NCBI RefSeq assembly: GCF_001306115.1
Contig: NZ_LGCL01000045.1
Span: 62,001-126,000 of the forward strand
Reading direction: 5' to 3'
Source of the DNA: Ornatilinea apprima
Lineage (GTDB): Bacteria; Chloroflexota; Anaerolineae; Anaerolineales; Anaerolineaceae
DNA: 64,000 nucleotides
Shown here: positions 44,346 to 52,014 of the stretch, piece after piece
How positions within the stretch are numbered: position 1 is the stretch's first letter
Layout: each line of letters starts with the position of its first letter
Notes under the pieces: generated by a model
Told to the model about the DNA's origin: nothing
The model's input: only the letters and a program-made list of their open reading frames with translations
Databases searched by the model: none
Program-made: the position numbers and the translations under genes

Positions 44346-46472
44346 TTATTGGGTATTAGCGATGGGGAGCGGACGCCAATCTGGATCAAAGTCGAAAGCC
44401 GGGTCGGTAGTCAGCCGTTTCTGGTTGTAGCCGTCGCGGTCCATGATGTAAATATCATGATTGCGTCCATCCGGCCAGCTCTCATAGATAATCCATTTCG
44501 CATCGGGAGAGAGAGAAGCGCTGGCTTTGGGGTCGGTATCCCCGGAGGTGAGGATTGGAATGCGGCGCTCTTCGCTGCCGCGGTCTTCATAATTCAACCC
44601 CAGCAGCCAGGGGTAGAACTGGCTTTCTTTTGAGCGGCTGAAGATGATCAATTGGTTGTCGAAGGCCCACTCCGGCCAGAGATCATTCACATTGCCGTTG
44701 GTGCTGAACTGCATGCGGTCTTCACCGGTGATGGACATGATGAAAATGTGATTATAGTTTTTCTTGCTAACAAAGGCCAGCCGTTTGCCGTCTGGGGCCC
44801 AGGAAGGCTGAAAGTCGGCGCTGGGGGAATTGGAGACTTCTGAGAGCGTGCCTTCGACCAGGTCATAATAAAAAATGTGGGCAGTGCCGTTGCGCAGAGA
44901 CGTGAAGGCGATTTTTGTGCCGTCCCAAGACCAGGAGGGGTCAAAATCACCGCCGGGGGAATTTTTCATCATCGGGCGGAAATTGGTGCCGTCCGCGTCG
45001 AGCAGGTAAATTTGCGTGCCCTCGTAAAACTGGTTGCGTTTCTGCTTGCAGGGAGAAATGACTGCCAGGGTCATGCCGTCGGGCGACCAGGCTGGCTGGC
45101 AGACACCATCCGTGACGGTGGTGAGCTGGCGCTGGTTGCTGCCGTCTGAGTTCATGCTCCAAATTTGCATGCTGCCGGTGCGGTCCGAAGCAAAGGCGAT
45201 TTCTCCGGTTCCTCCACCCAACTGCGGAGTGATAGGAATCGGGGTGTTGGTCGGTTGGGTTTCGGAAGTGGGTTCGGGGGTGAGAATTTCGGTAGGCTCT
45301 ACCACCACGGGCAGCGCCGTGGGTTCGGGCGGGGTCTGGGTGGCCGTGTTTTGCGCTGTGGGTTTGACCGCATCAAGGGTTGGCTCGGGTGTGGAGGTTA
45401 CAAATACGCTGGCCATGACGGCGTTGGCCCAATCCGGGCGCAGGATGAAGGTCGCAGCCAGCCCGCCCGCGAGGATTAAAAGCGCCAGCGGCAGCCAGCG
45501 GATTCTCTTTTTGGGTTGCCGGTGGGGTGAATTGACTTTCTTCGCGGCGGAGGGAACTTTCGGTCCGGTGCCACGCTTCATGGGCTGCTGTTCGCCTTCT
45601 TCTGCCGAACCGTTGCCGGGCGGCGGGGCAACGACATAATGCGGCCGGGAAAGCTCAGCCAGATTTTCCACTTCGATGAGCAGTTGTTCTTTGAATTCCT
45701 CTGCAGATTGGAAGCGGTCTTCCGGTTCCACCTCAAGCGATTTCTCAATGGTATCAGCGAGGTGACGGCTGACCTTCTGGTCCAATTCGCGCAGAGGGGT
45801 TAATTCGGTTTTACCGGTGGCGCGGGCGAGACTGTCTTCGGGGATGATGCCGGTGAGCGCCGCGTAAAGGGTTGCCCCCAGTGAGTAGATATCAGAGCGC
45901 ACATCGGTGCGGGCGGTGCCATATTGCTCTGGGGGGGAATAACCGGGGGTCATGGCGCGCGCGCCGGTGGTGGTGTTTTGGTTACCTTCCATCACTTTTG
46001 CCAGGCCAAAGTCAACCAGCACCGCGTCGCCTGAGGGGGTGATTTTGATATTGCCGGGTTTGATATCGCGGTGTACCACGGGGGGCTGGCGGTTGTGAAG
46101 GTAGGTGAGGGCGTCGCAGATCGCCGCGCCGATCAGAACCACGTCACGTGCTGGGATGACACCCAGACGCTCGATGCGCTTGCGCAGGTCTTCGCCTTCA
46201 ATGAAGTCCATGATGAGGTACTGCCCCTGGCCTTCAATGGTGAAATAATCGACCACCCGCGGCAGGTTGTTTTGGCGAAATGAGGCCATGATGTTGGCTT
46301 CGCGCTGAAACTGGCGGGCATATTCTTCGGACAGGAATAAGTTTTCTTTTACAGCTACGGGGATGGCCAGGTTTACGTCCAGGGCGCGATAAACAGCACC
46401 CATCCCGCCCTGGCCTAGAATGGATTCAATCTGGTAACGCTTATTCAGAAGTGTACCGGGTGTGAGTGCCAT
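44346..46472 (-). CDS. Ser/Thr protein kinase with extracellular PD40 propeller (copy 1)
   Basis: A 708 aa paralogue of the next gene with the same layout: kinase domain with intact GQGGMGAVYRA, VAVKEN, HRDIKPGNIKI and DFGLAK, basic linker, membrane segment near residue 325-345, Thr-Pro linker, then PD40 repeats such as PAWSPDGMTLAVIS and PSWSWDGTKIAFTS. The ATG lacks a clear Shine-Dalgarno sequence. It heads the two-gene minus-strand operon. The duplication is in tandem, and the glycine loop is more canonical here than in the downstream copy. No matching phosphatase or FHA protein is nearby. Confidence 0.92.
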   Translation of the reverse strand: MALTPGTLLNKRYQIESILGQGGMGAVYRALDVNLAIPVAVKENLFLSEEYARQFQREANIMASFRQNNLPRVVDYFTIEGQGQYLIMDFIEGEDLRKRIERLGVIPARDVVLIGAAICDALTYLHNRQPPVVHRDIKPGNIKITPSGDAVLVDFGLAKVMEGNQNTTTGARAMTPGYSPPEQYGTARTDVRSDIYSLGATLYAALTGIIPEDSLARATGKTELTPLRELDQKVSRHLADTIEKSLEVEPEDRFQSAEEFKEQLLIEVENLAELSRPHYVVAPPPGNGSAEEGEQQPMKRGTGPKVPSAAKKVNSPHRQPKKRIRWLPLALLILAGGLAATFILRPDWANAVMASVFVTSTPEPTLDAVKPTAQNTATQTPPEPTALPVVVEPTEILTPEPTSETQPTNTPIPITPQLGGGTGEIAFASDRTGSMQIWSMNSDGSNQRQLTTVTDGVCQPAWSPDGMTLAVISPCKQKRNQFYEGTQIYLLDADGTNFRPMMKNSPGGDFDPSWSWDGTKIAFTSLRNGTAHIFYYDLVEGTLSEVSNSPSADFQPSWAPDGKRLAFVSKKNYNHIFIMSITGEDRMQFSTNGNVNDLWPEWAFDNQLIIFSRSKESQFYPWLLGLNYEDRGSEERRIPILTSGDTDPKASASLSPDAKWIIYESWPDGRNHDIYIMDRDGYNQKRLTTDPAFDFDPDWRPLPIANTQ

Positions 46473-46666
46473 GAAATATTATTTTTCTAAAAACCTGTTA
46501 TTCATTTTACTCAACTATGCCATAATCCGCAATGATATGGCTTTTCTGTAAAGAATTCGTAAGGATGTGGTTTGGCAAATTGAAAAACCGATTGTGCCAC
46601 CTCAGCGGGTTTTTTCGGCTGGCCTGGTCTCTGGAGGGGTAGAAACCATTCTCAGATGAAATGGCG

Positions 46667-46675
46667 TGCTATAAT
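46667..46675 (+). promoter_or_regulatory. Extended -10 promoter before Thr-Pro-rich protein
   Basis: TGCTATAAT, 45 bp before the ATG at 46721; no clear -35. The 248 bp divergent gap holds no other feature I can support. Confidence 0.5.
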
Positions 46676-46720
46676 ACATTGGTTGTTGGTCAGAAAACTT
46701 GCTCACCCTATCGATGAATC

Positions 46721-47749
46721 ATGAACCTGGATATTCAAACTGGCGTTAAAACAGCATTTTTCCTGGCGATTGGCGGCATCTTCCTGTTTCTCTATTTAGG
46801 AATACGCTCAATCAGCGAGGGTTCAAAATTGCTTTTCTTTCGCAAGCGGCGGGACCTGATGATGCGCGGCTGGCGCTTGATTCTGGGTGCGGTGGGGTTA
46901 GTGGGGTTGGCTTTCTTGCTCAATCAATACGCGGAACCGGTCGCGTACCGTTTCTTCCCGCCTTCTCCGACGGTAACCTTGACGCCCACCATTACCTTAA
47001 CACCCACCATCACCCAGACGCCTACCATCACGGTGACGCCATCCATCACGGTAACACCGTTATACACCAACACCCCCGAATTGCCGCCCGAAATTCTACG
47101 TGAATTTTCCAGTGAAGTAACCCCAATCCCCGGAACGCTATTCAGCCCCATTACCGTGGCGCTGGAGCTGGATGAAAACTTCTTGCCGGTGAACCCGACA
47201 ACGGAATATGAAAACCCGGTGCCAATGTTGTATGGCGCTTTCAGTTATGACCAAATGGCCTCAGGCGCGCAGTGGACGGCAGTGTGGGTGCGCCTGTTGG
47301 ATAATGCGGTCATCTGTTACGAAACCAAGCCGTGGGATGGCAGCACCGGCGGTTACGGATACACCGACTGCGCTCCCGATTCCAACATCTGGCAGCCCGG
47401 CGAATATGACGTGCGCATCTTTATCGGTCAGCAGTTCATCACCTCCGGTCGTTTCGTTATCGCGGGCGAGGTTCCCACACTGACCTTCACGCCCACTGCG
47501 TCTCGCACGCCAACCGTATCGCCAACGCCCACCAATACACGCACCCCTACCCAGACCTCCGCGCCCACCCGCACAGCCACCCCTCGCCCAAGCGCGACCA
47601 TCACGCGGACACCCACGGCAACCTTGACGCGCACAGCAACCTCCACGCCGACGAAAACGCGCACGCTGCCACCCACGTCCACCATGCGGCCAACGCTGAC
47701 GCCGCGCCCCACCGATACCCAGTGGCCAACGCTGACCCCGGAAAACTAA
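46721..47749 (+). CDS. Membrane protein with Thr-Pro-rich repeats, unknown
   Basis: The 342 aa protein has two hydrophobic segments in residues 10-32 and 48-68, a first TP-rich stalk (about 82-125), an unrecognised globular domain (about 130-250, with AVWVRLLDNAVICYETK and two cysteines), and a second TP/TR-rich tail (about 255-342) that ends the protein. Such stalks hold domains off the membrane. The repetitive tail at the C-terminus with no anchor behind it is unusual. It is divergent from the kinase operon, and a strong terminator follows. No function is recognisable. Confidence 0.75.
   Translation: MNLDIQTGVKTAFFLAIGGIFLFLYLGIRSISEGSKLLFFRKRRDLMMRGWRLILGAVGLVGLAFLLNQYAEPVAYRFFPPSPTVTLTPTITLTPTITQTPTITVTPSITVTPLYTNTPELPPEILREFSSEVTPIPGTLFSPITVALELDENFLPVNPTTEYENPVPMLYGAFSYDQMASGAQWTAVWVRLLDNAVICYETKPWDGSTGGYGYTDCAPDSNIWQPGEYDVRIFIGQQFITSGRFVIAGEVPTLTFTPTASRTPTVSPTPTNTRTPTQTSAPTRTATPRPSATITRTPTATLTRTATSTPTKTRTLPPTSTMRPTLTPRPTDTQWPTLTPEN
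46965..47084 (+). repeat. ACNCCN repeat coding for Thr-Pro stalk (first block)
   Basis: Degenerate repeats of TLTPTI/TQTPTI units. Confidence 0.7.
47480..47740 (+). repeat. ACNCCN repeat coding for Thr-Pro/Arg tail (second block)
   Basis: Degenerate repeats with TPT, TRTPT and RPTLTP units to the end of the protein; more basic than the first block. Confidence 0.7.
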
Positions 47750-47751
47750 CC

Positions 47752-47796
47752 AAAAAGCAACCAACCGCCTGATGTTTCGGGCGGTTGGTTGCTTTT
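47752..47796. terminator. Bidirectional terminator between TP-rich gene and psuG
   Basis: GCAACCAACCGCC and GGCGGTTGGTTGC form a perfect 13 bp stem with A run on one side and TTTT on the other, so it works on both strands. Confidence 0.9.
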
Positions 47797-47811
47797 CTGA
47801 AGGATAGGGCT

Positions 47812-48744
47812 TTAGATGGCACGATGAGTGGGCTGCAGGCGGGAAAGCTCGATGGAAATTTGCGCGGCGACCCGCGCGTTGTTTTTTAACAAGGCCAGGT
47901 TGGCGCGCATGCTCGCCCCTTTACTCAGATCGTTGACGCGCCCCAGTAAGTAGGGGGTTACGGCGGCGCCGCGAATGCCCTTTTCTTCGGCTTCGGCAAC
48001 GGCGGTTTGGATGATTGCTTCGATCTGTTCGGCGGGGATGGCGCTATCTTCGGGCGGCGGAACCACGGCCAATATCGCGCCAGGCAGCCCCATTTGCCAT
48101 TGGCGCCAGGCGATCTGCGCCAGTTCTGCTGGGGTGGACACCGAGGCGTTGACTGGCAGCCCGCTGCTGCGCGAGAAGAAAGCCGGGAATTCGTCCGTCT
48201 GATAACCAATCACAGGCACCCCCTGCGTTTCCAGGATTTCGAGAGTGGCGGGAAGGTCGAGGATGGATTTTGCCCCCGCGCAAACCACCACCAGCGGATG
48301 CAGGCTCAATTCATGCAGATCGGCTGAGACGTCAAAAGGGGCGCCGCGATGGACGCCGCCAATGCCGCCGGTGGCAAAAACGCGAATACCGGCCAGGTGC
48401 GCCGCGATTAGAGTGCCGGCCACGGTGGTGCCGCCGTTTTCGCCTCTGGCCAGCGCGATGCCAAAATCGCGGCGGCTGATTTTTCGGGCGGCCTGCTGCG
48501 GGTCAGCAAGGCGCGCTACTTCGTCGCCCGTAAGGCCAACGCGTACTTTGCGGTCTAGAATGGCGATGGTTGCCGGAAGAGCGCCCGCTTGCCGTACTTC
48601 CTGTTCCATATCGAGCGCCAATTGAAGGTTATGCGGGTACGGCAAGCCGTGTGTAATCACGGCGCTCTCAAGGGCAACCAGCGGCGTGCCGTTTTTCAGG
48701 GCGGCGGCAACGGCGGGTTGGATGACAAGAGGTGTCGTTTCCAT
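47812..48744 (-). CDS. psuG: Pseudouridine-5'-phosphate glycosidase
   Basis: The 310 aa enzyme cleaves pseudouridine 5'-phosphate to uracil and ribose 5-phosphate. Family stretches are VALESAVITHGLPYPHNL at residue 24, the catalytic Lys region ISRRDFGIALARGENGGTTVAGT, FATGGIGGVHRGA, AGAKSILDLPATLE (Lys) and VIGYQTDEFPAFF. The start is the ATG with AAGGAG just upstream; the reading from 48801 would overlap psuK and has no site. It lies 7 bp behind psuK, which makes the assignment firm. Confidence 0.95.
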   Translation of the reverse strand: METTPLVIQPAVAAALKNGTPLVALESAVITHGLPYPHNLQLALDMEQEVRQAGALPATIAILDRKVRVGLTGDEVARLADPQQAARKISRRDFGIALARGENGGTTVAGTLIAAHLAGIRVFATGGIGGVHRGAPFDVSADLHELSLHPLVVVCAGAKSILDLPATLEILETQGVPVIGYQTDEFPAFFSRSSGLPVNASVSTPAELAQIAWRQWQMGLPGAILAVVPPPEDSAIPAEQIEAIIQTAVAEAEEKGIRGAAVTPYLLGRVNDLSKGASMRANLALLKNNARVAAQISIELSRLQPTHRAI

Positions 48745-48751
48745 AGTCTCC

Positions 48752-49705
48752 TTAAAACATGAGATGGTCGTAAAGTTTTTCCAGAGAAAGTTCTGGAACA
48801 ACCGCGCCCGGATAGCGCAAGGTCAACGAAGCGGCCGCGATGCCAAGCTGAATAGCGTCATCCAGGGGAATCTGGTTGATGAGACCAAAAATGAGGGTCG
48901 CGGTGAGCGCGTCGCCCGCGCCAGTAGGGTCGAGGATGGACGTGCGAATGGCTGGGATGTGACCGCTGATATCTGAATTGGCGTAGCACACGCCAAACTC
49001 CGCCATTTGGATCAGGGCATAATCGGCGCCCTTGGAGATGAAATGCCGGGCGGCCTGAATAGCCGATTGGCGCCCGGTTACCTGGCAAGCGCCATCACAT
49101 AGAATAGAGGCTTCATCCATGTTGGCGGTAACCAGGTGCAGTTTGGGCAGGAAGGGAATCAGGCGCGGTGCCAGTTTTTTCGAGGTGGCGTCTGCGGCAA
49201 TTGGCACTTTGGCGAGGCGCGCCTGGCGAAAAATGGAACGCAAGGTAGCCGGAGAAAGGTTCATATCCACAAAAACCATACCGGCGTCTTTGAAAAGATG
49301 GGCGTTTTGCTCGATATGTTCCGGTTTTAGGGTGGAAATCGCGCGCATATCGTCCAAACCAAATTGAAGCTGGCCGGATGGGTTCACCACCGCCAGGTAG
49401 GTAGACGTGCGGTATTCTTCGGTGTGGATGGTTGCGCTGACGTCCACACCGGCCGCCGCGGTTTGCTGGAGAAGTTGTTCTCCAAAAATGCTGGGGCCAA
49501 CAACGGTGATCAGGCTGACCTTTTGACCAAGACGGGCCAGGTTTTCGGCAACATTGCGAGCGACCCCGCCAAACGTGGGCCGAATTTTCGCGGGGGTTGA
49601 TGTGCCCGGCTCAGGGATGACGTTGAGACGGCCGACGATATCCAGGGTGGACGCGCCGATGACCAGGATGCGTTTATCGGAATACGAAGGTTCTTCGAAT
49701 GTCAT
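48752..49705 (-). CDS. psuK: PfkB-family kinase, probable pseudouridine kinase
   Basis: The 317 aa ribokinase-type protein has the substrate glycine region PTFGGVARNVAENLARLG and the catalytic signature DPTGAGDALTATLIFGL near residue 255. Operon position with psuG and resemblance to PsuK indicate phosphorylation of pseudouridine, the first step of its salvage. AAAGG lies about 10 nt before the ATG. On the minus strand a TATAAT occurs at 49768-49773, 63 bp upstream. Confidence 0.88.
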   Translation of the reverse strand: MTFEEPSYSDKRILVIGASTLDIVGRLNVIPEPGTSTPAKIRPTFGGVARNVAENLARLGQKVSLITVVGPSIFGEQLLQQTAAAGVDVSATIHTEEYRTSTYLAVVNPSGQLQFGLDDMRAISTLKPEHIEQNAHLFKDAGMVFVDMNLSPATLRSIFRQARLAKVPIAADATSKKLAPRLIPFLPKLHLVTANMDEASILCDGACQVTGRQSAIQAARHFISKGADYALIQMAEFGVCYANSDISGHIPAIRTSILDPTGAGDALTATLIFGLINQIPLDDAIQLGIAAASLTLRYPGAVVPELSLEKLYDHLMF

Positions 49706-49825
49706 AGCAAGCAGCCTTTAGTTGGAATTAGGAAGGGTAGGACGCGCAGAAAATATGATCCAATTCGATTATAAACGAAAAACACTCCCGCGCCGGTTTT
49801 CCCTGCCAACCAAATGAGAGTCGAG

Positions 49826-49831
49826 TATAAT
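49826..49831 (+). promoter_or_regulatory. -10 box for PHP gene
   Basis: TATAAT, 60 bp before the ATG at 49891; weak -35. Confidence 0.4.
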
Positions 49832-49890
49832 CGTCGGTACGCCGGTTCAAAAGACCGGGCGGGCACACTATTAATCAACGGACATTGACC

Positions 49891-50598
49891 ATGACACCCC
49901 CCCTCTGGAAAGTCGAATTTCACTGCCATACCGTATATTCTCCAGACAGCCTGAACTGGATTCCCGCTTTGATCAAAACGGCGCGGCAGCGCGGTCTGGA
50001 TCGCGTGATGATCACCGACCACAACACAATCCGCGGCGGCCTGGCAGCCCGCAAAGCCGACCCTGACTTGTTTGTGGTGGGTGAAGAAATCAAAGTCCGC
50101 GGCGGGGCTGAAATTTTGGGCTATTTTGTGCAGGAAGAAATCCCCGCGGGGCTGCCTTTTGAAGAGGTGGTCGCCCGGCTGAGAGAACAGGGAGCGGTGA
50201 TTGGTCTGCCGCACCCGCTGGACCGCTATCGGGGGAGATGGAAAGCGGAAGAGCTGCAGGCAGTCCTTGCCCTGGTGGATGCCGTGGAAGGGTTTAATGC
50301 CCGCTGCCTGGTGAACGAAGACAATACCGCGGCAGAGACGATGGCGCTGCGCCGGGGATTGGCAGTCTTTTCGGGATCAGACGCGCATCTGCCCTGCGAG
50401 GTGGGGGCTGCCTACACGGTATTGCCATCTTTTTCCACGCCAGAAGAGTTGAAGGTGGCCTTGCGAAGCGCGCAGCTCGTGCGCCGGCAGTCTTCCAACC
50501 TGGTGCATCTGGGATCGCGATACGCGGTACTGTATAAACGCCTGTTCAAAGGATCGCCGCAATTGCAAGACTCGAATGAGCCGGACGCCAGGCTATAA
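49891..50598 (+). CDS. PHP-domain metallo-phosphoesterase
   Basis: The 235 aa protein has the PHP metal motifs in order: FHCHTVYSPDS (HxH) near residue 10, ITDHNTIRGG near 40, GEEIKV, LPHPLDRYRG and GSDAHLPCEVG near 170. It hydrolyses a phosphoester, perhaps 3',5'-nucleotides or histidinol phosphate-like compounds; RNase AM/YciV homologues share these motifs. The start at the ATG 49891 is preferred over the TTG at 49885. The stop overlaps the tail of the converging corA-like gene by 6 bp. Confidence 0.87.
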   Translation: MTPPLWKVEFHCHTVYSPDSLNWIPALIKTARQRGLDRVMITDHNTIRGGLAARKADPDLFVVGEEIKVRGGAEILGYFVQEEIPAGLPFEEVVARLREQGAVIGLPHPLDRYRGRWKAEELQAVLALVDAVEGFNARCLVNEDNTAAETMALRRGLAVFSGSDAHLPCEVGAAYTVLPSFSTPEELKVALRSAQLVRRQSSNLVHLGSRYAVLYKRLFKGSPQLQDSNEPDARL

Positions 50599-51570
50599 CC
50601 AATCCCGGCGCTTGAAAAACATAACCATTCCAATGGTGATGGCAACAAAAAGAACCCAGGCCAGGGGATAGCCCCAGGGCCAGTTCAGTTCGGGCATGTA
50701 TTTGAAATTCATACCAAATACACCGGCAACAAAGGAAAGCGGCAGAAATAGCGTGGAGACAATGGTGAGGGCTTTCATCACCTCATTCAGGCGGTTGGAG
50801 GTAACTGAAAGGTAGGTGTCGAGGGTGCCGGAGACAATGTCGCGAATGCTTTCTGAAAGGTCCTGAATGCGGACAACGTGATCATAAATATCTCTGAAGT
50901 AGATGCGGTTGGATTTCTTGATTAACTCCAGATCGTCCCGGCTTAGGCGGTTGAGAATTTCGCGCTGGGGATTCAGGAAGCGGCGCAAAGTAACGATATT
51001 GTGCTTCAAGGCAAGAATCCGCTCCAGAGTGTCTTTGTGGGGGTCTTCGATTACTTAATCTTCGAGAAGATCAATTTCATTATCCAATTCGTCCAGGTAC
51101 GGCATATATTCATCGACAAGGTGGTCCAGCAAGGCATGGCATAAGAAATCTGCGCCGTTCTGCAGCAAGCGTTGGTCACGCTTGATTCGTTCCCAAACGA
51201 AGGAGACCGGAGACATAAATGCGCCATGATATGAGGTAACAAGAAAATTGCGCCCCAGAAAGCAGTCTAGCTCGCACGTCTCAAGGTCTCCATCCAAACG
51301 GGTATACGACAGTGCGTGAAAAATCATGAAGAGATAATCTCCGAAATCATCCACTTTGGGGGGCTGGTAACCCTCGGATTGGCAGTCTTCAATGGTGAGC
51401 GGATGAAAGTGGAATATGTCTTGCATGATGGTCTGAAAATCGTCGGGCTGCGCATCTTCCATGCTGACCCATAAGAGCCCATCCTGAACAGCCAGGCAGG
51501 CCTGAATATCGGCTGGAGATTGGATATATTGGATGGGAGACTGGGGAGCAAAGAATACGGCTCGAATCAT
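50593..51570 (-). pseudogene. corA: corA-like magnesium transporter interrupted by one in-frame TAA
   Basis: Read through one stop, this is a 325-codon CorA: cytoplasmic domain, then LDELDNEIDLLED, a TAA (51057-51055, codon about 172), then VIEDPHKDTLERILALKHN and, in the same frame, the pore helix and GMNF motif (FGMNFKYMPE) with the second membrane segment and basic tail. The CorA consensus puts Glu at this site, so one GAA-to-TAA change would explain it. No base is gained or lost. The start ATG at 51570 has GGAG 9 nt upstream. It could be a fresh pseudogene, a sequencing error or a read-through stop. A TTG at 51009 opens the second half but has no ribosome site. Confidence 0.85.
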
Positions 51571-51692
51571 GGCGGCGTTCTCCAAGTAAGGAAAGATTTG
51601 CATAATTGTAGCCCATATCAGTGAGATGCGCTGGTTTTATGATTCACAGAACGGCCTGCAACCGGAAGAAAAATGAATGCTCGTTAATATCC

Positions 51693-51720
51693 TTGACGAA
51701 TTTGGCAGATGGGATAAAAT
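51693..51720 (+). promoter_or_regulatory. Promoter of tRNA-Leu
   Basis: TTGACG, 16 bp spacer and TAAAAT (51715-51720), 15 bp before the tRNA. Confidence 0.8.
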
Positions 51721-51734
51721 GGTAATGTCTGCGC

Positions 51735-51818
51735 GGGGCGGTGGCGGAATCGGCAGACGCAGTGGACTTAAAATCCACCGGTGGTGACACCTTGTGGGTT
51801 CGACCCCCACCCGCCCCA
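51735..51818 (+). tRNA. tRNA-Leu (anticodon TAA)
   Basis: An 84 nt class II tRNA. The acceptor GGGGCGG pairs with CCGCCCC, discriminator A. Anticodon stem GTGGA/TCCAC, loop CTTAAAA, anticodon TAA (reads UUA). A long variable arm (CGGTGGTGACACCTTG region) is followed by GTGGG-TTCGACC-CCCAC. CCA is not encoded. Confidence 0.96.
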
Positions 51819-51825
51819 CAGATCG

Positions 51826-51857
51826 AAAATCGTCAGTTTGTCTGGCGATTTTTTTGT
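51826..51857 (+). terminator. Terminator after tRNA-Leu
   Basis: AAATCG-CAG pairs with CTG-CGATTT with a mismatch, followed by a T run. Confidence 0.8.
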
Positions 51858-51868
51858 TTTTCACGGTT

Positions 51869-51891
51869 TGACAATCTTCTTGCAATTGTCA
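51869..51891 (+). promoter_or_regulatory. Candidate operator dyad before fhs
   Basis: TGACAAT (51869-51875) and ATTGTCA (51885-51891) are perfect 7 bp arms around 9 bp, and a further GACAA half-site follows at 51892. The dyad overlaps the -35 of the fhs promoter, where a repressor could bind. Confidence 0.4.
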
Positions 51892-51909
51892 GACAAATTG
51901 TACTATACT
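51880..51909 (+). promoter_or_regulatory. Promoter of fhs
   Basis: TTGCAA (51880-51885), 18 bp spacer and TATACT (51904-51909), giving a leader of about 100 nt. Confidence 0.5.
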
Positions 51910-52014
51910 ACTATTATGCGAAAAATTGGCTGCCCGAATGATTGCTGGCAATTCATCAGGCGCGGTGATTTTTGATACTTTCCGATTGATTATTTTTTGA
52001 AAGGAGTGGTAAAG

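Noticed and set aside
47428..47712. Val-Gly repeat protein on the minus strand
   Set aside because: Complement of the Thr-Pro codon repeats; no start signal.
46965..47740. Tandem ACNCCN repeats as a CRISPR or minisatellite
   Set aside because: Repeats are degenerate, have no spacers and stay in frame as a protein linker.
50593..51009. Separate small membrane protein gene starting at TTG 51009
   Set aside because: It is the C-terminal half of CorA in the same frame as the upstream half, with no ribosome site.
51637..51885. Minus-strand open frame over tRNA-Leu
   Set aside because: Translation of tRNA complement (GVEPTRCHHRW); not a gene.
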